Source: an uncultured Candidatus Poseidoniales archaeon
Lineage (GTDB): Archaea; Thermoplasmatota; Poseidoniia; Poseidoniales; Poseidoniaceae
Reading direction: 5' to 3'
DNA: 58,382 bases
Assembly: GCA_905182715.1 (NCBI GenBank)
Contig: CAJJCP010000002.1
Span: forward strand, 1 to 58,382
The stretch's first letter is position 1. Each line of letters starts with the position of its first letter. Of the stretch, positions 44,544-54,097 are shown in pieces. Below the pieces are notes generated by a model that worked only from the letters and a program-made list of their open reading frames with translations, was not told the DNA's origin and made no database searches. The translations under genes were made by a program, and so were the position numbers.

Positions 44544-46615
44544 TCCGAGATTTTCTGGATCGCTTGTCGCAGAAGAGCGCTGACGACTTTACCATCAGCG
44601 GCACCAACTGCCTGCATAACGACGCCCATCAAAGGACCCATAGCTGCCATACCACGCTCTTTGACAAAGTCTGCCCGTTCAGCAACGATGCCTTCGATGA
44701 CCGCCCCTAAATCTCCTTCATCTGCGGGTTTGAAGCCATGCGCTTCACCGTACGCAGCGATTTGTTCGTTGGTTGGATTCAAATCTTTGAAATGTTCAAT
44801 AATTTCATTCATTGACTCTCGAGTAATGAGACCTGCTTCCTTAACTGCCATAACGTTCGCACAGAGTTCTGGACTTGCAGCGTCGTTTTCCATGAGTACA
44901 CTTGCCCAGCCTTTGTGTGGTAATTGAGAAGCATATTCGACGAATAGATCATCTAACTCTCTTGCCAATAATTGACTGGCTTGGTCATCAGAAATGTCGT
45001 ATCCAGAAATTCGCTCTTGACGTTCACTGTCCGTCATCGGCAGAGAGTCAAGTGTTTCTTGCCATCGTTCCTTGCTGAGGATGAAAACAGGTACATCGGT
45101 CTCAGGGTACATGCGGGCACCGCCAGGCAAGGGGCGCATGGGAGTGGTTGTACCGTCTTCGGGTGCACCTTTCTTAACCACTACATTTCGAACCTCTTGT
45201 GCGATTCGGTGCCATGCCATGCGCGCTCTGGACAGCACGCTTTCAAGTGCCAATTCAGCCTGCCATTGCGGGGCTAAGCACAGAATGAAGCCATCGCTTG
45301 GCTCAAGTGAGAGTTGTGTTCGAACGGCATCCACATGTTCCAGTTCAATCCCGTATGCAGGTAATTCATCAGAATGGAAGACGCCCTTAACGCCTGCAAG
45401 TTTTGCTGCTCCTGCTAATTCTCGACCAAGACGAGGCATTTGAGCCCCTTCTTTATCCGAAGATTTGCTACCAAACTTTCCAGCAAGGCCGGGGAGTGGC
45501 AGTGCTAGCATGGTGAAACCTTGTTTCAACCCCGTTTGAACCATTTTTGATTCACATGAAGTGAAACATCCACTCACATCGGTCAAGACCAGAGGAAGAT
45601 ACCCCTCGACGGCTTGTGCAACTTCGCTTTCGATACTTGCATCATCACTTCGACGGTCTGGAGGAAGTGGAGACAGGGAAAGATGAGCGCGCAACTCATT
45701 CGCTAGCCGGTAGAAATGTAATTGACGAGCCATTTCAAGGCGAATGATTCGAGGAATCCAAGATAAATCTTGACAGCCTTTGATTTCAACACGGTCGCCG
45801 CAAGCCAAAGAAACGTTGAGATCTTGACGAATGCTACCAAGTCCTCTGCGCACTTGACGAGTTTGACGCAAGCATCTTCCGAGTGCCATCGAAGTTTCTT
45901 TTGCATGTTCTGGTGTCTGAACATCAGGTGCTGTAGCGATCTCAATCAACGGCAAACCTAAACGGTCTAAATTGTAGATGACTTGTTCCCCGTTACCTGT
46001 TGAGATTGTATCAAGTTTACGCGCACTGTCTTCTTCCAAGCACAGGACGTCAACGCCTACTGGCCCAGTTTCAGTTTGAAGAACACCATCGGTTGAAACT
46101 AAAGAAGTGCGTTGAAACCCACTGGTATTCGAACCATCGACGACGGTCTTTCTCATCGTTTGAAGCAGAGAGACCGGCTTTGCCTCAAGCAGTGCTGAGA
46201 CTGTTAAAGCAATCGAAACTGCGTCTTTATCGAGTGGAAGAGGTGGTTGTTCATCCAGTTCGATTAAACCCGCGTTTGGAGATTGAACATACACAAAAGA
46301 ACGATTGCGGAGGGATTCAAATCGAGCCGCAATATCGATTGCTCCACCTTCGCCTCGAGCCGCTCTCAAGCGGCGCTGGTAACGGTTCCACTGTTCAGGA
46401 ACAGTATCAATAGTCACGTCGTAAAGAACACCGGGTTGACGAGAATGGAGTTTACCTGTGGCGAGTTGTTGGTGAACTTCAATGCCGCACATGAAGCCCA
46501 ATTGTGACGGGTCAAGTGCAGTGGCATCATCGACATCGCCGATTGGCTCAGTGCGAATTGGGTCGGCCATATTATGGCGGAGTCGTTCATCCTTCAAGAC
46601 TACAACCCTTGACAT
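44540..46615 (-). CDS. gatE: glutamyl-tRNA(Gln) amidotransferase subunit E
   Basis: Archaea-specific GatDE amidotransferase subunit turning Glu-tRNA(Gln) into Gln-tRNA(Gln). LGFMCGIEVHQQLATGKLHS and EQWNRYQRRLRAARGEGGAI are the start of the GatB/E cradle domain, KTVVDGSNTSGFQRTSLVST and LGSIRQDLNVSLACGDRVEI follow, and a GAD insert covers about residues 290-420. The C-terminal YqeY-like tail (LGAVIEGIVAERADFVKERG) binds tRNA. 691 residues, typical. ATG 46615 follows the mcm stop with no gap (TGA-ATG); a second ATG at 46570 (MADPIRTEPI) is equally possible. gatD is not in the window. Confidence 0.93.
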   Translation of the reverse strand: MSRVVVLKDERLRHNMADPIRTEPIGDVDDATALDPSQLGFMCGIEVHQQLATGKLHSRQPGVLYDVTIDTVPEQWNRYQRRLRAARGEGGAIDIAARFESLRNRSFVYVQSPNAGLIELDEQPPLPLDKDAVSIALTVSALLEAKPVSLLQTMRKTVVDGSNTSGFQRTSLVSTDGVLQTETGPVGVDVLCLEEDSARKLDTISTGNGEQVIYNLDRLGLPLIEIATAPDVQTPEHAKETSMALGRCLRQTRQVRRGLGSIRQDLNVSLACGDRVEIKGCQDLSWIPRIIRLEMARQLHFYRLANELRAHLSLSPLPPDRRSDDASIESEVAQAVEGYLPLVLTDVSGCFTSCESKMVQTGLKQGFTMLALPLPGLAGKFGSKSSDKEGAQMPRLGRELAGAAKLAGVKGVFHSDELPAYGIELEHVDAVRTQLSLEPSDGFILCLAPQWQAELALESVLSRARMAWHRIAQEVRNVVVKKGAPEDGTTTPMRPLPGGARMYPETDVPVFILSKERWQETLDSLPMTDSERQERISGYDISDDQASQLLARELDDLFVEYASQLPHKGWASVLMENDAASPELCANVMAVKEAGLITRESMNEIIEHFKDLNPTNEQIAAYGEAHGFKPADEGDLGAVIEGIVAERADFVKERGMAAMGPLMGVVMQAVGAADGKVVSALLRQAIQKISE

Positions 46616-48736
46616 TCAAGCAATTTGCAAAGTATCGTAACCCGATGGTCGAAGCATTCGTCCATGTTGACAGAGTTTGTCGATGACATCTTCAGCAGTT
46701 GCTCGGTCGATGTCGTATCGTTCTGCTTCGTTGAAGACTTCAAGCAATTGAGCAATTCCGCCACCGTTTGCTGACAAGGAAGCGACAATTTCCATAATGG
46801 TTTTCTCTCGGTTACGAACGGTCCCTTTCTTACCGGTGACAAGCGTTGTTTCATCGAAATTTCCACCCATGAGGTCTTCCCGCCAAAGACGAGTCATTCG
46901 AACTGCCCTTTCCGCATCTTCAAGAGTAGCGACTTGGGATAAACGGATACGAGCGCTGGCTTCTGCTAAACGAGCTAAAGCCTCAAGAGAACGGGCTGTA
47001 ATAGCAACGCTGTCGTTCGAATCTCCGATTTGTTTTCGAGTATCAACGTAAAAATTGACGATAGCATCACGCGCAGTTTGCTCGAGATGTGGATGAACGG
47101 TTCGTTTCGAATAGGCAATGTATTTTCGAATCAGATCGCGAGAAAGGACTTCTCCGTGTTCGGCATTCGCTTCCACACCTGAACGAGTTGTTGTTTTGGT
47201 AGGGTCCGGTGCACTGCCTTCATTGACCAAGAGTTCGCTTACGCCCTGTAAACGATTACTGATAATATGGTGAGCAATCTTTGCATCTTTTTCCAGTTCC
47301 GGAGAGTCGGTTAACAGCCAAATGATATCGAATCGAGAAACCAAAGGTGGAGCGAGGTTGATTTGAGCAGTGAACGGAACTTCGGACACTGGCTCGAAAC
47401 GGCCGTTCTTCGGGTTAGCAGCAGCCAAAACAGCACACCGAGTACGTAGGCTGGCGTTGATTCCGGCTTTGGATATCGAAATTTTCTGCTGTTCCATGGC
47501 TTCGTGCATACTCGAACGATCGCCTTCATTCATTTTGTCGAATTCGTCAATAGCGGCCAATCCAAGGTCGGCAAGAACCAATGCTCCAGCCTCCAAAGTC
47601 CATCGCCCATCTGCAGCAGGGTCCTGAACAGCAGCTGCCGTCAAACCTGCAGCAGATGCTGATTGTCCCGAAGTAAATCGGCCACGCGGTGATATTTTAG
47701 ACATGTAATTGAGCAATTGTGATTTCGCTACTCCGGGGTCACCCATGAGTAAAATGTGGATGTCACCACGATTCCGAGTTCCATCAGAATTGAGTCGGGC
47801 AACACCGCCAAACAGTTGTAACGCTAACGACTGTTTAACAGAATTCATTCCAAAAATAGAAGGAGCGATGCTGTTGGTGAAAAGTTCAAAGATATCCGGG
47901 CGGCGTGCTAATTCCTTAATTTCTAATTCTTCATCCTCGGTGATGACAATTTCTTCGAGAGGAATGTTTTGTCGTTCGAGTGAATGAATGCGAAGGAAGA
48001 TGTCGAACACGGGAGTGTCTTTTCCGCCTTTCCTTTGTGAACGGATGAACAAAACTCCGTTGGCTTTGACACGGTCTCCAGGATTGAGTTTACCTGCCAA
48101 ATCATGCTCCGCAATACAGGTAATGCGTTCTGGCTGAATTCCACCTTTCATTTGCTCAGGCAATTCTTGCAATTCCATAAATTGTGAATTGATAAGGATT
48201 GAATCTTTCTGATTCAACTCGAAACGGGTTTGGCGTTTTGCTCTGCCACATCCCCCATCCAATTGTTGGCATTCAATCGGCTCAATCAGTTCTTGCTCAT
48301 TGGGTTGATTGATGACCATTGAATGGCCGCACGCAACACATTCAAAGGTCGCTGCGTAAATTCGAGGACGAACTCCAGAAATTTTAGTCGTGACTGCATC
48401 GATTGCGAGCATAATTCCGATATCATCGGCTCTCAATTGAGAGACGGTCCGAACTTGGTCAACAGGAAGGTGGATGATTCGAACAAAGGGGTACATCGTC
48501 GTGTGGCCTGCATCCATTAGAAATTGGCGTAGGGCTTGGTTTGATGCATGGAAATGGAGTTCTGGGTGCTGGACGATATCGTGTGCGAATTCGTGGTCAA
48601 AACCTTCAATCACGCGATATGAAACTTCAAGCGATTGCTCATCAGGCCACATTTGGGCGAGATTGTGTACCGACTCTGCAAAGTGGTCTTGGATCAAAGA
48701 AGTCCAGCGTGCAGGAAGGTCGAATTCTTGAAGCAT
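46616..48736 (-). CDS. mcm: replicative DNA helicase MCM
   Basis: Hexameric 3'-5' helicase of the replication fork. The N-domain carries a zinc motif (FECVACGHSM ... CQQLDGGC); the AAA+ core has LLMGDPGVAKSQLLNYMSKI (Walker A, about 332), LADLGLAAIDEFDKMNEGDR (Walker B), CAVLAAANPKNGRFEP (sensor 1) and LVSRFDIIWLLTDSPELEKD (arginine finger), followed by a C-terminal winged helix (SANGGGIAQLLEVFNEAERY). ATG 48736 with AGGTGA upstream is preferred over GTG 48745. Immediately coupled to gatE. Confidence 0.95.
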   Translation of the reverse strand: MLQEFDLPARWTSLIQDHFAESVHNLAQMWPDEQSLEVSYRVIEGFDHEFAHDIVQHPELHFHASNQALRQFLMDAGHTTMYPFVRIIHLPVDQVRTVSQLRADDIGIMLAIDAVTTKISGVRPRIYAATFECVACGHSMVINQPNEQELIEPIECQQLDGGCGRAKRQTRFELNQKDSILINSQFMELQELPEQMKGGIQPERITCIAEHDLAGKLNPGDRVKANGVLFIRSQRKGGKDTPVFDIFLRIHSLERQNIPLEEIVITEDEELEIKELARRPDIFELFTNSIAPSIFGMNSVKQSLALQLFGGVARLNSDGTRNRGDIHILLMGDPGVAKSQLLNYMSKISPRGRFTSGQSASAAGLTAAAVQDPAADGRWTLEAGALVLADLGLAAIDEFDKMNEGDRSSMHEAMEQQKISISKAGINASLRTRCAVLAAANPKNGRFEPVSEVPFTAQINLAPPLVSRFDIIWLLTDSPELEKDAKIAHHIISNRLQGVSELLVNEGSAPDPTKTTTRSGVEANAEHGEVLSRDLIRKYIAYSKRTVHPHLEQTARDAIVNFYVDTRKQIGDSNDSVAITARSLEALARLAEASARIRLSQVATLEDAERAVRMTRLWREDLMGGNFDETTLVTGKKGTVRNREKTIMEIVASLSANGGGIAQLLEVFNEAERYDIDRATAEDVIDKLCQHGRMLRPSGYDTLQIA

Positions 48737-48793
48737 TTTGGTCACCTATGAATCGCGGGATTGGGTCCCGACTTCCTAACATTATTGCCAACC

Positions 48794-48800
48794 GTATTTA
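48794..48800 (-). promoter_or_regulatory. possible TATA element for the mcm-gatE operon
   Basis: Minus-strand TAAATAC lies 58 bases before ATG 48736, in the 208-base space between mcm and the divergent esterase gene. The match is partial. Confidence 0.3.
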
Positions 48801-48944
48801 GCCATAGCCTCGCGAAAACCCTACCCCCTTATTTCCACTGGAGAAGAAGTGGTATGACGGCCATCGTTTACACTGGAAATTCATGTCCACTGCCAAAGGG
48901 CCACAACCGCAGATAAGATGAGGAAGGAGACCGTCGCTTGAGCC

Positions 48945-49967
48945 ATGCCGAAGCATGCGTTTGCCCCTACCAATGGTCGTTTTCAACGTTGGGTGATTGA
49001 CTCTTCACTTTTAGAAAACAGATTAGGAGACCCGACTGAGCGAGAAATCCTTACACACATTTCACCTGAAGGAATCGAGATGATGGAACAAGGAAAAGCA
49101 CTACCGGTCTTGATTTATTTGGCTCCATTTACATCCTCTGGCCCAGCTCGAGCAGGTTGGAAGGCGTTCGGCGAAACATTGCCACAACGACAAGAGCGAT
49201 TGGTAAAATCTGGGAAGATGGAACCTGTAATCTTGGTAATGCCTGATACCTTCACCTCACTTGGTGGAAATCAATTCGTCGATTCACCCGTTCTTGGTCA
49301 ATGGTCAACATGGCTCGCTGAAGTTCTGAAACCTGCGATTGAATCGCGTTATTTGACCAATGGAAATTTCGGTTTAATTGGAAAATCTTCGGGAGGATAT
49401 GGGGCTTTGATGAACGTCATGCTTCAACCGGGTGCATGGGATGCAATCGCTTGTCACTCAGGTGATGTTGGTTTTGAAACCATGTTCTTGCCTACTTTTG
49501 CAGAGACATTGACGCATGTACAGCGGTTTGGTGGCGTTGCTGGCTATGTCCAACATATTCGCAATGCTGCTTCGCTTTCAGGCCCTGATTTTCATTCCTT
49601 GATGATCTGTGCAATGGCTGCCTCCTATGATCCGCAACCACCGACTGAAGACAATCCTCTCGGCATTCAATTACCACTTGATGAAAAGACGGCAGTTGTT
49701 GAAGAAGAAGCATGGTCGCGTTGGATGAACTTTGACCCACTCACTCTGATTGAATCCAAACACCATGCTCTTGCTCAATTGAAGTGTTTATTCATCGACT
49801 GTGGCAGCAGAGATCAATACCACATTCAATATGGAAGTCGACGATTTATTGAGCGTTTAGTTGCACTTGAAATCCCTCACCAATGGGAAGAATTTGATGG
49901 AACGCATTCTGGAATTGACTATCGATTGGACGCTAGTTTTGCCAAATTATCGAACGTCTTATCATAA
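48945..49967 (+). CDS. esterase-family alpha/beta hydrolase
   Basis: 340-residue esterase D/S-formylglutathione hydrolase-like protein (PF00756 type). ALPVLIYLAPFTSSGPARAG and VILVMPDTFTSLGGNQFVDS lead to the nucleophile GLIGKSSGGYGALMNVML (Ser about 149), with Asp in FIDCGSRDQYHIQ and His in FDGTHSGIDYR. No signal sequence, so cytosolic. Substrate unknown. The ATG 48945 begins MPKHAFAPTNGRFQ. It runs in the same direction as purM, 55 bases ahead of it. Confidence 0.85.
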   Translation: MPKHAFAPTNGRFQRWVIDSSLLENRLGDPTEREILTHISPEGIEMMEQGKALPVLIYLAPFTSSGPARAGWKAFGETLPQRQERLVKSGKMEPVILVMPDTFTSLGGNQFVDSPVLGQWSTWLAEVLKPAIESRYLTNGNFGLIGKSSGGYGALMNVMLQPGAWDAIACHSGDVGFETMFLPTFAETLTHVQRFGGVAGYVQHIRNAASLSGPDFHSLMICAMAASYDPQPPTEDNPLGIQLPLDEKTAVVEEEAWSRWMNFDPLTLIESKHHALAQLKCLFIDCGSRDQYHIQYGSRRFIERLVALEIPHQWEEFDGTHSGIDYRLDASFAKLSNVLS

Positions 49968-50022
49968 TTTCAACACATTACCGAGGCGGTGAGTTCTTCA
50001 AACGCCTTCTTTTGAAGGTGGT

Positions 50023-51147
50023 ATGGCCGAACCCATGGACTATGCGAGTGCTGGTGTCGATATTGACCTTGAAGGGGCCGCTGTCGCCTCTCTTATCGCC
50101 TCACTGAGCGCATCCAGCCGCCCTGCTGGAACTCCGGGAGCACCTGTCGACCTACCGGGTGGTTTTGGTGGATTAATCGAATTCGGCGATTCTCTACTCG
50201 CTCTTGCTACCGATGGGGTTGGAAGTAAATTACAAATCGCATCTTTACTCAAACAATGGGGTGGTGTTGGAATTGATTGTATGGCCATGAACGTCAATGA
50301 TTTACTGTGCGTTGGTGCTGAACCAATTGCTTTCGTTGATTATGTGGCTGTGCCAAAACCCGACCCTGAAATTCATGCGGCTCTTGGAGCATCGCTTGCT
50401 GAGGCTTGCCGATTGGCAAGAGTGACTTTAGCTGGCGGAGAAACTGCATCTTTGCCCGGTATCGTAACAGAACTTGACCTTTCAGGAACTGCGCTTGGTT
50501 ATGTCAAGAAAGGCAATGCAATCACTGGTGAACATTTGGAATCTGGAGATGTACTCATCGGCCTTCCTTCATCGGGTGTGCATTCGAATGGCTATTCTTT
50601 GGTTCGGCGAGTTATGGAACATGCTGGACATCAATATACCGATGATGCACCGTTCACTGTTGCCAGTATTGGCCGCAGCGTCATGCATTTCGAAGGAAAT
50701 GATGATTCTCAATTTACCCTTGGGGAAGTGTTCCTGAATCCAACACGGATTTATTGCGACCCAATTGTTGACCTTTTGAAGCATGCGGAAACCACTGAAT
50801 CTGAGTTCGCACTTTCCGATATCCGTGCTATCTGTCACGTTACAGGTGGTGGCCTCTCGAATCTTCTCCGACTCCATGGTTCTCTCGGCTGGCATATTGG
50901 TTCACCTTTAGCCCCACACCCAGAATTTGAGTGGTTACAAGAAGTCGGTGGCGTCGAGACTCGTGAAATGTATCGAACTTTCAACATGGGCACTGGAATG
51001 ATTCTTGCCGTATCAAAGCGACACGCTGAGGCAATCTGTGCTTGGTTGAACGAACGTATGATCGGCACACAAGTCATCGGTCATGTTCATGACCAAGGTC
51101 ACAAAGTCACCCACGCCATTGAAGGCGTAGAATTCTCACACTACTGA
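50023..51147 (+). CDS. purM: phosphoribosylformylglycinamidine cyclo-ligase
   Basis: Fifth step of purine synthesis, ATP-dependent closure to aminoimidazole ribotide. MDYASAGVDIDLEGAAVASL, LLALATDGVGSKLQIASLLK, GIDCMAMNVNDLLCVGAEPI, TLAGGETASLPGIV and SSGVHSNGYSLVRRVMEHAG are diagnostic, as is ICHVTGGGLSNLLRL. 374 residues, slightly longer than usual. Start ATG 50023. A stem of seven base pairs directly overlaps the stop codon (51145-51162). Confidence 0.95.
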   Translation: MAEPMDYASAGVDIDLEGAAVASLIASLSASSRPAGTPGAPVDLPGGFGGLIEFGDSLLALATDGVGSKLQIASLLKQWGGVGIDCMAMNVNDLLCVGAEPIAFVDYVAVPKPDPEIHAALGASLAEACRLARVTLAGGETASLPGIVTELDLSGTALGYVKKGNAITGEHLESGDVLIGLPSSGVHSNGYSLVRRVMEHAGHQYTDDAPFTVASIGRSVMHFEGNDDSQFTLGEVFLNPTRIYCDPIVDLLKHAETTESEFALSDIRAICHVTGGGLSNLLRLHGSLGWHIGSPLAPHPEFEWLQEVGGVETREMYRTFNMGTGMILAVSKRHAEAICAWLNERMIGTQVIGHVHDQGHKVTHAIEGVEFSHY

Positions 51148-51162
51148 GTGCTTCTGCACTCA
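51145..51162 (+). terminator. hairpin at the purM stop codon
   Basis: TGAGTGC-TTCT-GCACTCA is a perfect 7-bp stem with a tetraloop that includes the stop codon. No T run follows, so this is not a classical intrinsic terminator; it may limit 3' decay or mark the transcript end. Confidence 0.35.
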
Positions 51163-51289
51163 AGTATGGCAGAACCAATTCAGTGGGCACGTTACGACAA
51201 GATCACAATGTCACCGCGTCAATGAAGACGTCGATTCGTCAAAACCTTGAGCGCTCCCGCACTCAGTTCATCGTAAGATGAAGTGGGTT

Positions 51290-52540
51290 TCACTCGTCTT
51301 TTCGGGTTGCCATCAACAAACAGACAATTGCACCGATGTAAAGAAGCGGTGCTAAGTAATCTGTTGGGACGTCGAAGTTTGTCCAGTAGGTGAGCGACTC
51401 TTGGTTGGTCGTAACCTTTGATGCAAGGTCTTCAGCATCTGAGTCACCAATAACGGAACTTGATTCGATCGAGAACACTGCTTGCAAATTGGATGCATTT
51501 GGTGCGGTGTGTTGATCGGTAATTGGGCGCATGTCCAACCAGAAGGTGGATTCAGAAGAACCTGCGATAATTGCACCACTGAGTTCTTCAGACTGTAGAG
51601 TTACTTCACTACCAAAGTAAACAGGTAGAGCACCAGGCATTGCATCAAGCAAGGTACCGGTGTCCAAGAGTTTGGCTTGGATCGGGCGCGTCAATGGGTC
51701 GAGAGATGCTGAACAGTCATCAACAGCGATGTCCTTCAAAGTTGAAGTTCCATCGCATGTGATTGCGGCAGTTGCATATCCAGAAAGATCGACCATGTCG
51801 CCATCCATTGTGAGGAAGCCACCGGTGGTTCCAATTCGGGATTCTGCAGTGATAAGGCCAAATGTAGCGGCCATCTTGACATCATCCTTCCATGCGAAGT
51901 ATTCACTTCCGTCAACAGCCATCATCTCACCTTTATCGCACGAAGAGACTTCTCCGGTACAGATGGTGTAATCCGTTCCTGTGTCACTGACAATACCGCC
52001 AGAGCCGTAGTAGGTTGAATTGGATTCAAGGCTGGTCCATCCAACAGTCATGTCCATTGGATTCCCTGATGCAAGGAAGGCGACAACCGGGTCGTGCCAT
52101 CCGAGCAACCAGTTATTGAATTCTTGAGTGAGGTAGGGGGTTGTACCGAATGAACTCATCAAGAACCCTGGGACAAATGATGCAAAGATCGGAGAAGAGA
52201 CAAAGAAACTCAATGCATCTGCTGCATTCGCATCAATTCCATACAGTGCACCGATGGTTGCGTTGTTCCAAGGCATTGGTTCACCAGCTCCCATTGTAGT
52301 GAAGTTGATTGGAGGCGTCATTCCACTCAATTCACCGTACATGAACAGGGTCGCTCCAGTCGAGGTTGTCAATCCAAGGACTGGATGGTAAAGGATGTGT
52401 GCTGATTGTTCTGGAGTGAGTGAAATGTGCTGTGGCATCGGAATGCCCAGGGATAACACCATCTCCCCAATTACCGCCCATGTTGAGGGAGTTCGTGAGG
52501 TATCCACCGTTGAGAGTATCTGCCGAACCAAAGGTGGCAT
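51290..52540 (-). CDS. large ectodomain membrane protein, C-terminal part (CD36-like candidate)
   Basis: C-terminal part of the protein that starts at 53984. True coding in this frame starts near 52460 with IPMPQHISLTPEQSAHILYH. The extracellular part has four cysteines (TICTGEVSSC, TCDGTSTLKDIAVDDC) and ends in one membrane helix (TDYLAPLLYIGAIVCLLMAT) and RKDE. With the N-terminal helix this gives a two-anchor topology with a large outside domain of about 850 residues. The break falls in the stretch around GGTGTTATCCCTGGGCATTC. Confidence 0.6.
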   Translation of the reverse strand: MPPLVRQILSTVDTSRTPSTWAVIGEMVLSLGIPMPQHISLTPEQSAHILYHPVLGLTTSTGATLFMYGELSGMTPPINFTTMGAGEPMPWNNATIGALYGIDANAADALSFFVSSPIFASFVPGFLMSSFGTTPYLTQEFNNWLLGWHDPVVAFLASGNPMDMTVGWTSLESNSTYYGSGGIVSDTGTDYTICTGEVSSCDKGEMMAVDGSEYFAWKDDVKMAATFGLITAESRIGTTGGFLTMDGDMVDLSGYATAAITCDGTSTLKDIAVDDCSASLDPLTRPIQAKLLDTGTLLDAMPGALPVYFGSEVTLQSEELSGAIIAGSSESTFWLDMRPITDQHTAPNASNLQAVFSIESSSVIGDSDAEDLASKVTTNQESLTYWTNFDVPTDYLAPLLYIGAIVCLLMATRKDE

Positions 52541-53984
52541 TAACGAAGAGGGATGCAGTCATATCCCCAGTTCCGCCTTTCAAAACCATAGGCAAACTCT
52601 TGGCATCAGTTAGCCAAGCGCCAGCCCACATTGCTATTGCTCCATATTGAGTTGCATCAAGGCCGAATGTGGTCATTGCCGAAACTGCATCCATTTGCAT
52701 GAACGTTGCAAGTCCGAATGCAGTGCCTTCAACATTTGATGCAAGAAGACCTGTTGGTGTCTCTGTATCTTGTCCTGCGAAGAGGAGGTTCATTGCAACC
52801 GTGTTGTCGATCGTAATACCGAGGTTTGCAAATCGTGCTGAAGCATTCACAGAGGTTGCAGGTGTAGCATACCAAGTTGAATCGCCGCCTCCGTTGGTTA
52901 GGAAAGTTCCACCAACTCCGTAGCAAACTGCATGGTCTCGAGCGATTGTTGCGTTAAAATCTGGATTTGTTGCATCTGCCATTGCCACGTATCCCCAAAT
53001 GGTTGCACGTTGCATTGTGCCGACATTGGCAAATCCATTGGCTGCGTCAGCCATTATGTCTGCATAAGTAGCGGTAGCAAATGTGGAACAATGTCCTGCA
53101 AGGAGTAAAACACCAAGTCCTTCTCCTCCAGTCAATGCTGCGGATTCACCTGTTGGCATCATTGCTGTAGTCATAGCCATCGGCAACATACCTGTAAAAT
53201 CTGCTAATTGTCCGCTCATGGCTTGGGAATAAGTGATTGTTTCGTTATTGCCTGTCATGTTGTTCATCCCTGAACCATTGATTGCTGCGAAATATGCATC
53301 AAATCCACTAAACACGGCTCCTGGGGCCATTGCATCTGCAGTTGTTTGATTATATCCAGCCGCAACCAGTTGTGCTGATGCTCCAGCCATTTGTGCTGAA
53401 ATTGTAGAAGCGGTTGCAATACCTGCTTGCATGTTTTCAAGATCATTACCTAACATTCCTGCTGAGAAGCCAACTTTGGTCAATTCCATGATTCCATCAA
53501 TAGCAAGTCCGGTTGCTCCAATAACTTGAGGAGTGAAACCGATGTTGAGTTGTGTGATTTGAACGTCACAAGGAACAACAGTGTCAACAGAGCACGCATA
53601 GGATGTGTTCTCATGATAGGTGACTGTTCCAGCGGTTGAATTGTGAGAAGTAAAGGTTCGGTCAGAAGTGATGGTGTAGGTGACCGGTCCAATCTTTTCA
53701 TGAGTTGGGGCACTACCGTTTGCAACTTCTGCTGCATTGGTTACCGTCCATCCATAGAAGTCTCGGTCAGTTGTCGAGGTCACCCAGTCTTCTTCAAATT
53801 CTGTACAATCATCGTCGGAACAAATGTTATCCAATGGTGTGGTCTTTGTTGCTTCAATTACTGCGTCTTCTACGCCACCTGTAGAGAGCACGGAAAGCCC
53901 ACCGCTCAGAAGTAAGCATACAAGTCCTGCAGCAAGCATCGTTTTTGTCGTCATCATTGACATAAAGTATGAACCGATTCTCAT
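52332..53984 (-). CDS. large ectodomain membrane protein, N-terminal part (CD36-like candidate)
   Basis: MRIGSYFMSMMTTKTMLAAG begins a membrane helix (LAAGLVCLLLSGGLSVLS), probably an uncleaved anchor. Then FYGWTVTNAAEVANGSAPTH followed by EKIGPVTYTITSDRTFTSHN and GTVTYHENTSYACSVDTV follows the start of the CD36/SR-B family (FYFWNVTNPEEV...GPYVYRE...VSY..N..). The rest is low-complexity, rich in Ala, Gly, Met, Asn and Thr, typical of secreted archaeal proteins. The total is about 897 residues, larger than CD36 (470). Function unknown; CD36 proteins bind lipids and particles. The raw frame ends out of sense after VIPGHSDATA; coding continues in the frame ending at 51290. Confidence 0.6.
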   Translation of the reverse strand: MRIGSYFMSMMTTKTMLAAGLVCLLLSGGLSVLSTGGVEDAVIEATKTTPLDNICSDDDCTEFEEDWVTSTTDRDFYGWTVTNAAEVANGSAPTHEKIGPVTYTITSDRTFTSHNSTAGTVTYHENTSYACSVDTVVPCDVQITQLNIGFTPQVIGATGLAIDGIMELTKVGFSAGMLGNDLENMQAGIATASTISAQMAGASAQLVAAGYNQTTADAMAPGAVFSGFDAYFAAINGSGMNNMTGNNETITYSQAMSGQLADFTGMLPMAMTTAMMPTGESAALTGGEGLGVLLLAGHCSTFATATYADIMADAANGFANVGTMQRATIWGYVAMADATNPDFNATIARDHAVCYGVGGTFLTNGGGDSTWYATPATSVNASARFANLGITIDNTVAMNLLFAGQDTETPTGLLASNVEGTAFGLATFMQMDAVSAMTTFGLDATQYGAIAMWAGAWLTDAKSLPMVLKGGTGDMTASLFVNATFGSADTLNGGYLTNSLNMGGNWGDGVIPGHSDATAHFTHSRTISTHPLPSSPWIDNLDWSDPVHVR

Positions 53985-54097
53985 AGCACATAACAGTTGG
54001 TGTAGTTTACAACACTAAAGAGCAAGAATGGAACCATTTGGAGAGCGCCGTACAAAACAAGCGGTGTGGTCTTGAATGAGCAGTTCAACCCCCGTGC

